From positions 1 to 5,888 of the forward strand of contig JABDRK010000350.1 of assembly GCA_013041785.1 (NCBI GenBank): a stretch of DNA of 5,888 nucleotides. Direction: 5' to 3'. This document shows positions 1 through 5,459 of this stretch, in pieces. The translations under genes and the position numbers were made by a program. How positions within the stretch are numbered: position 1 is the first letter of the stretch; each line of letters begins with the position of its first letter. Below the pieces are notes generated by a model, which had not been told where the DNA came from, searched no databases, and saw nothing but the letters and a program-made list of their open reading frames with translations. The stretch comes from Eudoraea sp. GTDB taxonomy: Bacteria; Bacteroidota; Bacteroidia; Flavobacteriales; Flavobacteriaceae.

Positions 1-345
1 ATCATCAATATGAGTTCCCAGGCGAGTCTGGTCGCCATAAAAGATCACGCTGTATATTGCGCTTCCAAAGGGGGGGTGAATTTACTAACCAAAGTATTGG
101 CCCTGGAATGGGCAGAAAAGGGCATTACAGTAAATGGGATCGCTCCTACTTTTACCTATACGCCGGGTACGGCAGAGCGATTGGACAATCCGGAATACCT
201 GGAAGGTGTCCTGAACAGGATACCCGTAAAAAAAGTCGCCACAATCAAGGATATCGTTGCTGCAATTCTATACCTGACAGGCGCCCACTCCGGCATGGTT
301 ACCGGCACTACCCTGGTAATTGATGGGGGCTGGACTATTCAATAA
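1..345 (+). CDS. Short-chain dehydrogenase/reductase (SDR), 3' part only
   Basis: This is the C-terminal 114 residues of a classical NAD(P)-dependent SDR oxidoreductase. The reading frame is open from base 1, so the gene starts to the left of the window. The ATG at 10-12 lies inside the catalytic-serine strand (IINMSS) and is not a start. The catalytic residues are visible: Ser at fragment residue 6, then Tyr19 and Lys23 in YCASK, the YxxxK motif. After this come the helix LTKVLALEWA, the ITVNGIAPTF stretch that follows the active site in SDRs, and the usual C-terminus ending VTGTTLVIDGGW. The missing part should be roughly the first 130-140 residues, including the Rossmann TGxxxGxG motif. 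The C-terminus resembles sugar or polyol dehydrogenases (gluconate 5-dehydrogenase-like), but the substrate cannot be decided. It converges on the minus-strand block and is unlikely to be functionally tied to it. Confidence 0.93.
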   Translation: MINMSSQASLVAIKDHAVYCASKGGVNLLTKVLALEWAEKGITVNGIAPTFTYTPGTAERLDNPEYLEGVLNRIPVKKVATIKDIVAAILYLTGAHSGMVTGTTLVIDGGWTIQ

Positions 346-375
346 GGTTACAAAACAAACCATCTTCAAAAAACA

Positions 376-395
376 AACCCCCAAAAAAGGGGGTT
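376..395 (-). terminator. Intrinsic terminator in the convergent gap, oriented for the hydrolase gene
   Basis: A perfect 7-bp stem (AACCCCC with GGGGGTT) encloses a 6-base loop. Read on the minus strand the stem is followed by TGTTTTTTG, a good U-tract, and it begins 27 bases after the hydrolase stop codon. Read on the plus strand the stem is followed by AAGCATAAT, without a U-tract, so it would end the plus-strand SDR transcript only weakly. Confidence 0.8.
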
Positions 396-422
396 AAGCA
401 TAATAAAACACGGGTAGTTTGC

Positions 423-1103
423 TCAGACTTCCATGGAGCCTCCTATTTCCAATAAGTGCAGGGTTTTACCTGCAGAATCAAACTTGGCTTTTGCCACTGC
501 CTTGTCAATTTCTATATACCCAAAGGTGTCATAATGGTAGCCCAGTACCTTGTTACATTTGATGTAATCTGAAGCAATCACGGCGTCTGCCACACCCATG
601 GTGAAGTTGTCGCCAATAGGCAGGATGGCCAAATCCAGTTTCCCCCATTTGGGAATCAGCTTCATGTCCAGGGTAAGGGCTGTATCCCCGGCAACATAGA
701 TCGTCCTGGAATCAGCATAAATTATAAACCCTCCGGGTTGCCCCCCATAGGTGCCGTCTGGAAATGAAGAAGTGTGAATGGCCTGGGTGTATTTTACCTT
801 TCCGAAATCAAAGTTCCAGCTTCCCCCGTGGTTCATGGGGTGTACAGTAAATCCTTTGGCCTGGTAGTACATCGCGATTTCGAAGTTACTCACAATGGTA
901 GCCCCTGATTGCGTGGCAATGGCTTCCACATCCAGGACATGATCCTGGTGTGCGTGGGTCAATAGGATGTAATTTGGCTTTAAGGTTTCGATATCCACTT
1001 TACCCGTGGCTTTCTCGTTACCAGTAATGAATGGATCGATTAAAATGGAATGTCCATTGGTCTCCACGAGGATCGTGGCATGACCGAGAAAAGAAATTTT
1101 CAT
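423..1103 (-). CDS. UPF0173-type metal-dependent hydrolase (metallo-beta-lactamase fold)
   Basis: The product is 226 residues, the normal length for the UPF0173 (YtkL-like) branch of the metallo-beta-lactamase superfamily. It begins with the family-typical MKISFLGHAT. The metal-binding HxHxDH motif is His50, His52, Asp54 and His55 in THAHQDH. Further likely ligands are His110 (AIHTSSF), Asp140 (VAGDTAL) and His190 (GYHYDTFG), so the binuclear metal site looks complete. No signal peptide or membrane segment is seen, so it should be cytoplasmic. The ATG at 1101-1103 is chosen because the first beta strand starts at residue 2. It lies 25 bp after the kinase stop, so co-transcription with the kinase is likely. 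The biological substrate of the family is not established; ester, phosphodiester or lactone hydrolysis is possible, and beta-lactamase activity should not be assumed. Confidence 0.93.
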   Translation of the reverse strand: MKISFLGHATILVETNGHSILIDPFITGNEKATGKVDIETLKPNYILLTHAHQDHVLDVEAIATQSGATIVSNFEIAMYYQAKGFTVHPMNHGGSWNFDFGKVKYTQAIHTSSFPDGTYGGQPGGFIIYADSRTIYVAGDTALTLDMKLIPKWGKLDLAILPIGDNFTMGVADAVIASDYIKCNKVLGYHYDTFGYIEIDKAVAKAKFDSAGKTLHLLEIGGSMEV

Positions 1104-1128
1104 GAGTACGGATTTTGGTTCTTTAAAG

Positions 1129-3087
1129 TTATTTAAAATTGAACCAAAAACGAACGCCTTCTGTGGTTTTATCTATATTCAGGGTAGACTGCAGCTGATT
1201 AACCAATCGGTTCATCAGGCGTATCCCCATGGAGGCGTTTGCCCTTTCATCCGTATCCTCCGGAAGGCCCACCCCGTTATCCATATATTCAAAGAATCCC
1301 TGATCCCCGGTTTTCCTGAGGTGGATGTAGATTTTACCGTCTTCTTTGTCATCAGGGAAGGCATATTTGAAGGAATTGGACACCAATTCGTTCAAGATAA
1401 GCCCAAAGGGAATGGCCCTGTCAATATCCAGTTCCACACCTTCTGCATCTATGGTGATGTTGATATTGTGTCCTCCTTTCTTAAAAACAGATTGCACGCT
1501 ATTTACGAGGCTTTCAATGTACCCCTGCATTTCAATTACCGAAAGATCATCATTTTGATAGAGTTTCTGATGGATAAGGGCCATGGCTTTTACCCGGCTT
1601 TTACCCTCTTCCAGGGCCTCAATGGCCGCTTTGCTACGCGTGTTTTTTGTTTGCAGGCTGAGTAAGCTGGATACCATCTGCAGGTTGTTTTTCACCCGGT
1701 GGTGAATTTCCTTGAGCAGGGAATCTTTTTCAACTAAGGAAGCCTCAATGATATGGTTCTGTTCGGCAATCAGGCGCTGGTTTTTTATACTTTTCAGATA
1801 GGCATATACCAATCCGGCAAATCCCAGGAGGGTAAAGACCAGCGAAATAAACACCAGGTTGATTTTCTCATCCTGGGCCTCTATATTTCTTTCCATCTGT
1901 TCGTTTATGATCTTCTGTTGATCCAGCTTCCATCTCTCATTGGCTATATCATAACCGGCGACCACGGCAAGTTGTTGTTTTTTAAGGGAATCGTAGGCCA
2001 GGTCCAGGGAATCTGAAATGCTGGTAATCCTCTTGAGATACAGGGTCGCATTTTCATAATCTCCGATTCTGTCGTAATACAGGGCGTATAAACGGTAGCG
2101 TTTTCTGCGATGACTAATGTCACTGAATTCCAAAGGGCTCTCCAGTAACTCCTCGGCGAGTTCATAATTCCCCAATTGAATATGACTTTCTGCCAGTGCC
2201 AGGGTACACTCTACCTCATCCGGGGAATATTTGCTTCGCTTGTATTCTTTAATTGTGCCCAATCCTTCTTCCAGATAGGAAATGGCTTCCTCATATTGAT
2301 TTAATTGTACATAGCACTTACCCACATTCCCTTCAATAATGCCCAGAAGTAAGTTGGCATTGCTAATCTGATCTTCATTCTTAGTCCGACTCTGGTCATT
2401 CAGAAAGACATTAACAAAACCTTTGGCCTTATTATATATGGAAATGGCTGTAGAAGACGATCGGTCCAGACGAAGGTAGTTCCCGATATTGTTGTTGTAT
2501 TGTGCCTTGCCAAAATAATCGTCTTCTGCGATTTTCTTTTTTTCCTCCTGAACATAGTATTCCATTGCCTTGCGATGAAGTCCCAGGCTAGAATAGATAT
2601 CGTAGAAGGTTATATCCTCTGTCAGGCCTAAATCGCGCTTTTGTTGTCTGATTTTGACCTGCTCATCATAAAACTCAAGGCTTTGGTAGTTTGCGTCAAG
2701 AATATTCAGGAGGATGGCCGTGTATTCCAGATCCAGCTTTTCTTTGTCATTAATAAGCTCTTTGGAATAGGCCACACTCTTTTCATAATCCCCCAGGTCA
2801 AAATAAAGCTGTGCCTGTAATATCTTATAATAGCGCATCCCCAGTGAATCCTGGTTACTATCGGCATTATTCGCATAAATGTTTACGGCGTCCAGCCAAT
2901 CATATGCGGAGTTTACCTCATAGCGGTTGGCCGTATTAAAGAAAAGATCAAATCGCGCTTTACTTCCCGGAGTGTCCCGGAATTCTTGAAGTTTATTTTC
3001 AGGTAGCTGTTCCACCTCCTGTGATGCAGCTATGCCTGCAGTCAGGAAACAAATTAGCAGTACTAATATCCCATGTAATCTTGCCAT
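1129..3087 (-). CDS. TPR-containing sensor histidine kinase, HisKA_2 type
   Basis: The product is 652 residues when started at the ATG at 3085-3087. Domains in order: a signal peptide (about 1-21, MARLHGILVLLICFLTAG, cleavage near AAS/Q); a helical sensor region of degenerate TPR repeats (about 47-360, with TPR-like pairs around 92-112, 253-276, 296-315 and 334-354); a likely coiled coil (about 368-408); one membrane span (about 409-430); and a cytoplasmic kinase core. The H-box EIHHRVKNNLQ gives phosphoacceptor His463, the His before Arg in this family. The N-box NELVSNSFKYAF has Asn571, the G1 box DNGVGLPE starts at 603, and a second glycine motif MGIRLMNRL follows at 620. All core motifs are intact, so it should be active. 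The frame stays open upstream to 3348, but that start falls inside a terminator hairpin and would bury the signal peptide. The likely partner is the LytTR regulator at 3763-4515. The stimulus is unknown. Confidence 0.93.
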   Translation of the reverse strand: MARLHGILVLLICFLTAGIAASQEVEQLPENKLQEFRDTPGSKARFDLFFNTANRYEVNSAYDWLDAVNIYANNADSNQDSLGMRYYKILQAQLYFDLGDYEKSVAYSKELINDKEKLDLEYTAILLNILDANYQSLEFYDEQVKIRQQKRDLGLTEDITFYDIYSSLGLHRKAMEYYVQEEKKKIAEDDYFGKAQYNNNIGNYLRLDRSSSTAISIYNKAKGFVNVFLNDQSRTKNEDQISNANLLLGIIEGNVGKCYVQLNQYEEAISYLEEGLGTIKEYKRSKYSPDEVECTLALAESHIQLGNYELAEELLESPLEFSDISHRRKRYRLYALYYDRIGDYENATLYLKRITSISDSLDLAYDSLKKQQLAVVAGYDIANERWKLDQQKIINEQMERNIEAQDEKINLVFISLVFTLLGFAGLVYAYLKSIKNQRLIAEQNHIIEASLVEKDSLLKEIHHRVKNNLQMVSSLLSLQTKNTRSKAAIEALEEGKSRVKAMALIHQKLYQNDDLSVIEMQGYIESLVNSVQSVFKKGGHNINITIDAEGVELDIDRAIPFGLILNELVSNSFKYAFPDDKEDGKIYIHLRKTGDQGFFEYMDNGVGLPEDTDERANASMGIRLMNRLVNQLQSTLNIDKTTEGVRFWFNFK

Positions 3088-3095
3088 AACACTAA

Positions 3096-3112
3096 TGGGG
3101 ATAGCGCCCCCA
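3096..3112 (-). promoter_or_regulatory. Hairpin just upstream of the kinase start
   Basis: TGGGG (3096-3100) pairs with CCCCA (3108-3112) across a 7-base loop. In the kinase mRNA it would end 8 bases before the ATG, close enough to affect ribosome loading. It is only 5 bp long, though mostly G-C. A regulatory role is inference. Confidence 0.3.
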
Positions 3113-3144
3113 CTATTCACGTAGTTCGTAGGTTTCACATAGTC

Positions 3145-3162
3145 AAAGGGAATTCTCCCTTT
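3145..3162. repeat. Palindrome with 7-bp arms in the kinase leader
   Basis: AAAGGGA (3145-3151) and TCCCTTT (3156-3162) are perfect inverted arms around ATTC. No U-tract follows on either strand, so it is not a terminator. It could be a protein-binding site or a stem in the leader RNA. It lies 58 bp upstream of the kinase start. Confidence 0.45.
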
Positions 3163-3327
3163 AGTTAAACGAATGGGGCAACCTTTTGTTGTGGCTAATT
3201 GCATATTAGGCAGTGCCGGTAAAAAGTTTCCCCGCGACATTGGTATTCCACATGTTCCAAAAGATCTCTTGTGGTACGCCAGGTCCCGTCCATAGCAATA
3301 GCAGTTTAAAGCACACCTGGATATAAA

Positions 3328-3355
3328 AAAGGCTATACAAGGGTGCATAGCCTTT
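3328..3355 (-). terminator. Intrinsic terminator, third in the regulator-kinase gap
   Basis: AAAGGCTAT (3328-3336) pairs with ATAGCCTTT (3347-3355). In minus-strand RNA the stem extends inward by G.U, C-G and A-U to 12 bp with the 4-base loop CCCU. In plus-strand RNA the G.U pair becomes A.C. On the minus strand the stem runs into UUUUUUAUAU. It therefore ends transcripts coming from the right, before the kinase leader. What it terminates is not a recognised gene. Confidence 0.7.
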
Positions 3356-3539
3356 CATAACTAAAGGAAAAATGGTAAGATTTGGGGATCTTAATCAGGG
3401 TTAAATTTAGGACTTCAAAGTACTCCTCTTCCAAATTTGTTGTGTAATGCCCGAAAACTGTTGTGAAATAAACACAAATCCTTGTAAAATGCGTTTTATC
3501 GTATTTTTTAAACATTTTATCGATGATTTGCTTTTGTGC

Positions 3540-3622
3540 ACAAAAAAAAGAGCCTTTCCGAAGAAAGACCCTTTTACGAGAACACTATATGAAAATGAAA
3601 AAAATTTTCTGCTTGAAATACA
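3540..3622 (-). ncRNA. Candidate small RNA or leader-peptide transcript
   Basis: This is the predicted transcript between an exact Bacteroidetes -7 box (3626-3633) and the UUCG-loop terminator (3546-3575), about 80 nt long. It contains a 12-codon mini-ORF, MYFKQKIFFIFI, from the ATG at 3621-3623 to the TAG at 3585-3587, with four Phe codons. The ATG sits almost at the predicted transcription start, so the peptide would be translated from a leaderless message if at all. The arrangement of a short Phe-rich peptide followed by a terminator resembles an attenuator leader, but no phenylalanine-related gene follows, and the A/T-rich bases alone favour Phe, Lys and Ile codons. A small RNA or a back-up terminator are the alternatives. 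Confidence 0.3.
3546..3575 (-). terminator. Intrinsic terminator with UUCG tetraloop, second in the gap
   Basis: In minus-strand RNA the arms AAAAGGGUCUUUC and GAAAGGCUCUUUU form a continuous 13-bp stem (two G.U pairs) closed by C(UUCG)G, an extra-stable tetraloop. A run of eight U's (3549-3542), its first four bases also pairing with the stem base, forms the U-tract. In plus-strand RNA the two wobbles become A.C mismatches and the tetraloop is CGAA, so the orientation is clearly minus. It lies about 130 bases downstream of the regulator's own terminator, so it either backs that one up or ends a separate short RNA. Confidence 0.8.
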
Positions 3623-3625
3623 TTC

Positions 3626-3633
3626 CAAATATA
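3626..3633 (-). promoter_or_regulatory. -7 promoter box for the candidate small RNA
   Basis: The minus strand reads TATATTTG, an exact match to the Bacteroidetes -7 consensus TAnnTTTG. About 20 bases upstream is TTTC, three of four bases of the -33 element TTTG. Transcription would begin around 3620-3623. One exact 8-base pattern with six fixed positions can arise by chance in a stretch this A/T-rich. Confidence 0.4.
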
Positions 3634-3707
3634 GGGTGCACGCAAAGGGGCAGGAAATTATTGTTGTCAATGTCCCAAATTCTGTGGTAAACCATTAAAA
3701 AAAAGAA

Positions 3708-3740
3708 ATGAGCCAACACGCACATGTCGTATTGACTCAT
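3708..3740 (-). terminator. Intrinsic terminator of the response regulator gene
   Basis: In minus-strand RNA the arms AUGAGUCAAUACG and CGUGUUGGCUCAU form a 13-bp stem with two U.G wobbles and a 7-base loop, followed by UUCUUUUUUUU. The plus-strand version has two C.A mismatches in place of the wobbles, although T's also follow it there. It starts 22 bases after the regulator's stop codon. Confidence 0.85.
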
Positions 3741-3762
3741 TTTTTTATTGCCTCTCCTGCTA

Positions 3763-4515
3763 TCAGGAGTTCATGGCAGATATGATAAATTCCTTGAAAT
3801 CTTTGGAAATTGGTATCAGGGTATTGTTGATCATAATGTCCTTGGAATTAATGGCATCAATATGATCTACATTAACGATATAAGACTTATGAGCACGGTA
3901 GAATTTATTCTTGGGTAGTTTTTGCAGATAGTCTTTTAAGGGAGACCGCACCAGGAATTTTTTGTCAACCGTGTGTACTTCGAGATACACATTGTCTGCC
4001 TTGATGAACTGTATGTCCCCAAATTGAATTCTGTAATACAGGTGTTGTTTCTTTACAAAAATGGAATCGCGCAATACCGAATTGGAAACCACTTTATCAT
4101 CACTTGCTACGGGTGCATCGCTTCCTGATTTGCCTGAATAATCAAAATTAGAAAGTGCTATTTCTATAGAAGTATAGAGGTCTTGCTGTTCGAAAGGCTT
4201 TACCAGGTATCCGTTGGGTTTTACCGTTTTGGCATTCTCTACAGTAGCCCGGTCGGAGTTTGAGGTAACAAAAATAAAAGGGATGTTGTAGTTATCCCTG
4301 ATATGTTTTCCCAAATCGATTCCGGTTTTATCTGATGCCAGTATAATATCAATCAACACCAGGTCAACTTCCTGGGTTTTTAGTACCTGCTCGGCCTGCT
4401 CGTAAACAATTACATTATCTACAATCTCATATCCGATTTCTTCCAACATAGACTGCATGTCATCAGCGATGATCACGTTGTCTTCAACGATAAGTATCTT
4501 TACGGGTCGTTCCAA
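3763..4515 (-). CDS. Response regulator, receiver plus LytTR DNA-binding domain
   Basis: The product is 250 residues. The receiver domain (about 5-122) has the acidic pair Glu11-Asp12 in ILIVEDN, phosphoacceptor Asp56 (LVLIDIIL), switch Thr84 (FVTSNSD) and Lys106 (YLVKPF), so it should be phosphorylatable. A polar linker (about 125-148) leads to a LytTR domain (about 150-247), recognisable by IQFIKADNVYLEVHT and the FYRAHKSYIVNVDHI core. It should bind DNA direct repeats and control transcription in the cytoplasm. The start is a TTG at 4513-4515: an in-frame stop lies six codons upstream, and the first ATG (codon 20) would delete the acidic pair. It follows menA by 36 bp, with a possible promoter in between, and has its own terminator. 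The sensor kinase at 1129-3087 is the likely partner, although 675 bp separates them. Target genes are unknown. Confidence 0.95.
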   Translation of the reverse strand: MERPVKILIVEDNVIIADDMQSMLEEIGYEIVDNVIVYEQAEQVLKTQEVDLVLIDIILASDKTGIDLGKHIRDNYNIPFIFVTSNSDRATVENAKTVKPNGYLVKPFEQQDLYTSIEIALSNFDYSGKSGSDAPVASDDKVVSNSVLRDSIFVKKQHLYYRIQFGDIQFIKADNVYLEVHTVDKKFLVRSPLKDYLQKLPKNKFYRAHKSYIVNVDHIDAINSKDIMINNTLIPISKDFKEFIISAMNS

Positions 4516-4523
4516 ATTATGTG

Positions 4524-4555
4524 AAGTTTAGTAAGTTACGTTCACTCAAAGTTAC
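4524..4555. repeat. Short direct repeats over the regulator promoter
   Basis: The plus strand carries AAGTTAC at 4533-4539 and again at 4549-4555, a 16-bp period, and a near copy AAGTTTA at 4524-4530. They cover the predicted -7 box and the leader. LytTR proteins bind 9-bp direct repeats with a GTT core, usually starting 21-22 bp apart. These share the core but not that spacing, so autoregulation is only a suggestion. Confidence 0.3.
4547..4554 (-). promoter_or_regulatory. Candidate -7 promoter box of the response regulator gene
   Basis: The minus strand reads TAACTTTG, an exact fit to TAnnTTTG, and includes the menA stop codon TAA. Transcription would begin near 4540, giving a leader of about 25 bases before the TTG start. 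The -33 region falls inside the end of menA and shows no good TTTG. It would allow the regulator to be expressed apart from menA. Confidence 0.45.
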
Positions 4556-5457
4556 AAAAATTTATTATTCAGAAAATAGAAGAGCAGCGCAAGTAAAAAT
4601 GTGCTCAATGCCAGTTTTTTAAGTTCGGGGTCTAGTTTTGCCGGGTTGCTCACACGCAAAACCTTAATAAGATGTATCCCTAAGGGAATAAAAACAATCA
4701 GATTCAGATAGGCATACCAGGTACTGAATTGCAAATCATAAATAAACAAACTAAGCAAGGCCAGGCCTATCAGGAAGGCGTGGTAATACCTGCCATTTTC
4801 GTATCCCAATTTGACCACAAGCGTACGTTTTCCTGCTTTAATATCCGATCCTGCGTCTCTCAGGTTGTTGAGATTTAACACGGCCGTACTTAAGGTGCCG
4901 ATTGTAATGGCGGGTAACCATGCCATAAGGTGAAGAGATTTGGTATAGAGAAACATAGATCCCAAAACGCTTAGCAATCCAAAAAAAAGAAAGACAAACA
5001 AATCCCCCAGGCCAGAATACCCATAGGCACGGGCTCCCACGGTGTAACGCACCGCAGCCCAAATACTAAAAATGGCCAATGCGCCAAAAAGCAGCAAGTA
5101 TTGCGGAGCGGTGGTGCCAAATGCAGTATAAAGCAGCGTAGCTGCAAGAAGCAGACTTATAATAATGGAGATACCTACACCCCACTCCAGCTCTTTTTTT
5201 GACAATGCTCCGCTTTGCAAGGCCCGGGACGGACCAATTCGATCTTCGTTATCCGTCCCTTTTATGCCATCTCCATAATCATTGGCAAAGTTGGATGTAA
5301 TCTGAAATCCCAGCGTTGTCAGGAGCGCCAAAAGAAAAATAGTGGGGTTATCAAAACCTTTGCTTTGAGCAATAGCAGTGCCAACAAGTATTCCGGAGAC
5401 AGAAAGGGGCAGGGTTCTGAGGCGAGCTGCCTCGACCCACGCTTTTAATTTACTCAA
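4552..5457 (-). CDS. menA: 1,4-dihydroxy-2-naphthoate polyprenyltransferase (MenA)
   Basis: MenA is an integral inner-membrane UbiA-family prenyltransferase. It joins a polyprenyl diphosphate to 1,4-dihydroxy-2-naphthoate to give demethylmenaquinone, the penultimate step of menaquinone synthesis. The product is 301 residues, normal for the family. It opens with the MenA-like WVEAARLRTLPLSVSG. The first Asp-rich motif is NDYGDGIKGTDN (59-70), the second is NNLRDAGSD (197-205), and SGLGDLFVFLFFG (148-160) is a strong MenA signature. About eight or nine hydrophobic helices are visible. The start is a TTG at 5455-5457, 2 bp after the stop of the SPOR gene; the first internal Met is near residue 168, so no ATG alternative exists. 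The 2-bp junction implies co-transcription and probably coupled translation with that gene. Confidence 0.95.
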   Translation of the reverse strand: MSKLKAWVEAARLRTLPLSVSGILVGTAIAQSKGFDNPTIFLLALLTTLGFQITSNFANDYGDGIKGTDNEDRIGPSRALQSGALSKKELEWGVGISIIISLLLAATLLYTAFGTTAPQYLLLFGALAIFSIWAAVRYTVGARAYGYSGLGDLFVFLFFGLLSVLGSMFLYTKSLHLMAWLPAITIGTLSTAVLNLNNLRDAGSDIKAGKRTLVVKLGYENGRYYHAFLIGLALLSLFIYDLQFSTWYAYLNLIVFIPLGIHLIKVLRVSNPAKLDPELKKLALSTFLLALLFYFLNNKFL

Positions 5458-5459
5458 GC

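Larger units (their letters stand above)
3088..3327 (-). promoter_or_regulatory. Probable promoter and 5' leader region of the sensor kinase
   Basis: This is about 240 bp between the last of three terminators and the kinase ATG. It must contain the kinase promoter if that terminator is efficient, but I found no exact TAnnTTTG box, so the promoter is not located. It is rich in inverted repeats: a 7-bp stem with a 4-base loop at 3145-3162, a 5-bp GC-rich stem at 3096-3112 ending 8 bases before the ATG, and an imperfect CCACA/TGTGG pair around 3249-3275. It has no stop in the kinase frame, and the plus strand has a 40-codon ORF (3173-3295), but neither looks like a known protein. It could be a structured leader, an operator region or a copy of a dispersed repeat. 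Confidence 0.4.

Noticed and set aside
10..345. SDR starting at the ATG at 10-12 as a complete 111-residue protein
   Set aside because: The frame is open to base 1 and that Met lies within the catalytic-serine motif, so the cofactor-binding half must lie outside the window.
1102..1665. Plus-strand 187-codon ORF antisense to the kinase
   Set aside because: It overlaps the highly conserved HisKA_2 and ATPase core on the other strand, has no known motif, and is explained as a shadow of that gene.
3173..3295. Plus-strand 40-codon ORF starting MGQPFVVANC in the kinase leader
   Set aside because: It is short, unrecognised and antisense to the leader; with no homology evidence it cannot be called a gene or a remnant.
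3088..3348. N-terminal extension of the sensor kinase by 87 codons to an ATG at 3346-3348
   Set aside because: The start codon would lie inside a terminator hairpin, the extension has no recognisable protein character, and it would place the clear signal peptide in the interior of the protein.
3407..3670. Minus-strand 87-codon ORF in the same gap
   Set aside because: It also reads through the terminator at 3546-3575 and its composition (Phe, Ser, Lys) reflects the A/T-rich DNA.
3447..3698. Plus-strand 83-codon ORF in the regulator-kinase gap
   Set aside because: It runs straight through the UUCG-loop terminator, is biased by A/T-rich bases, and resembles no family.
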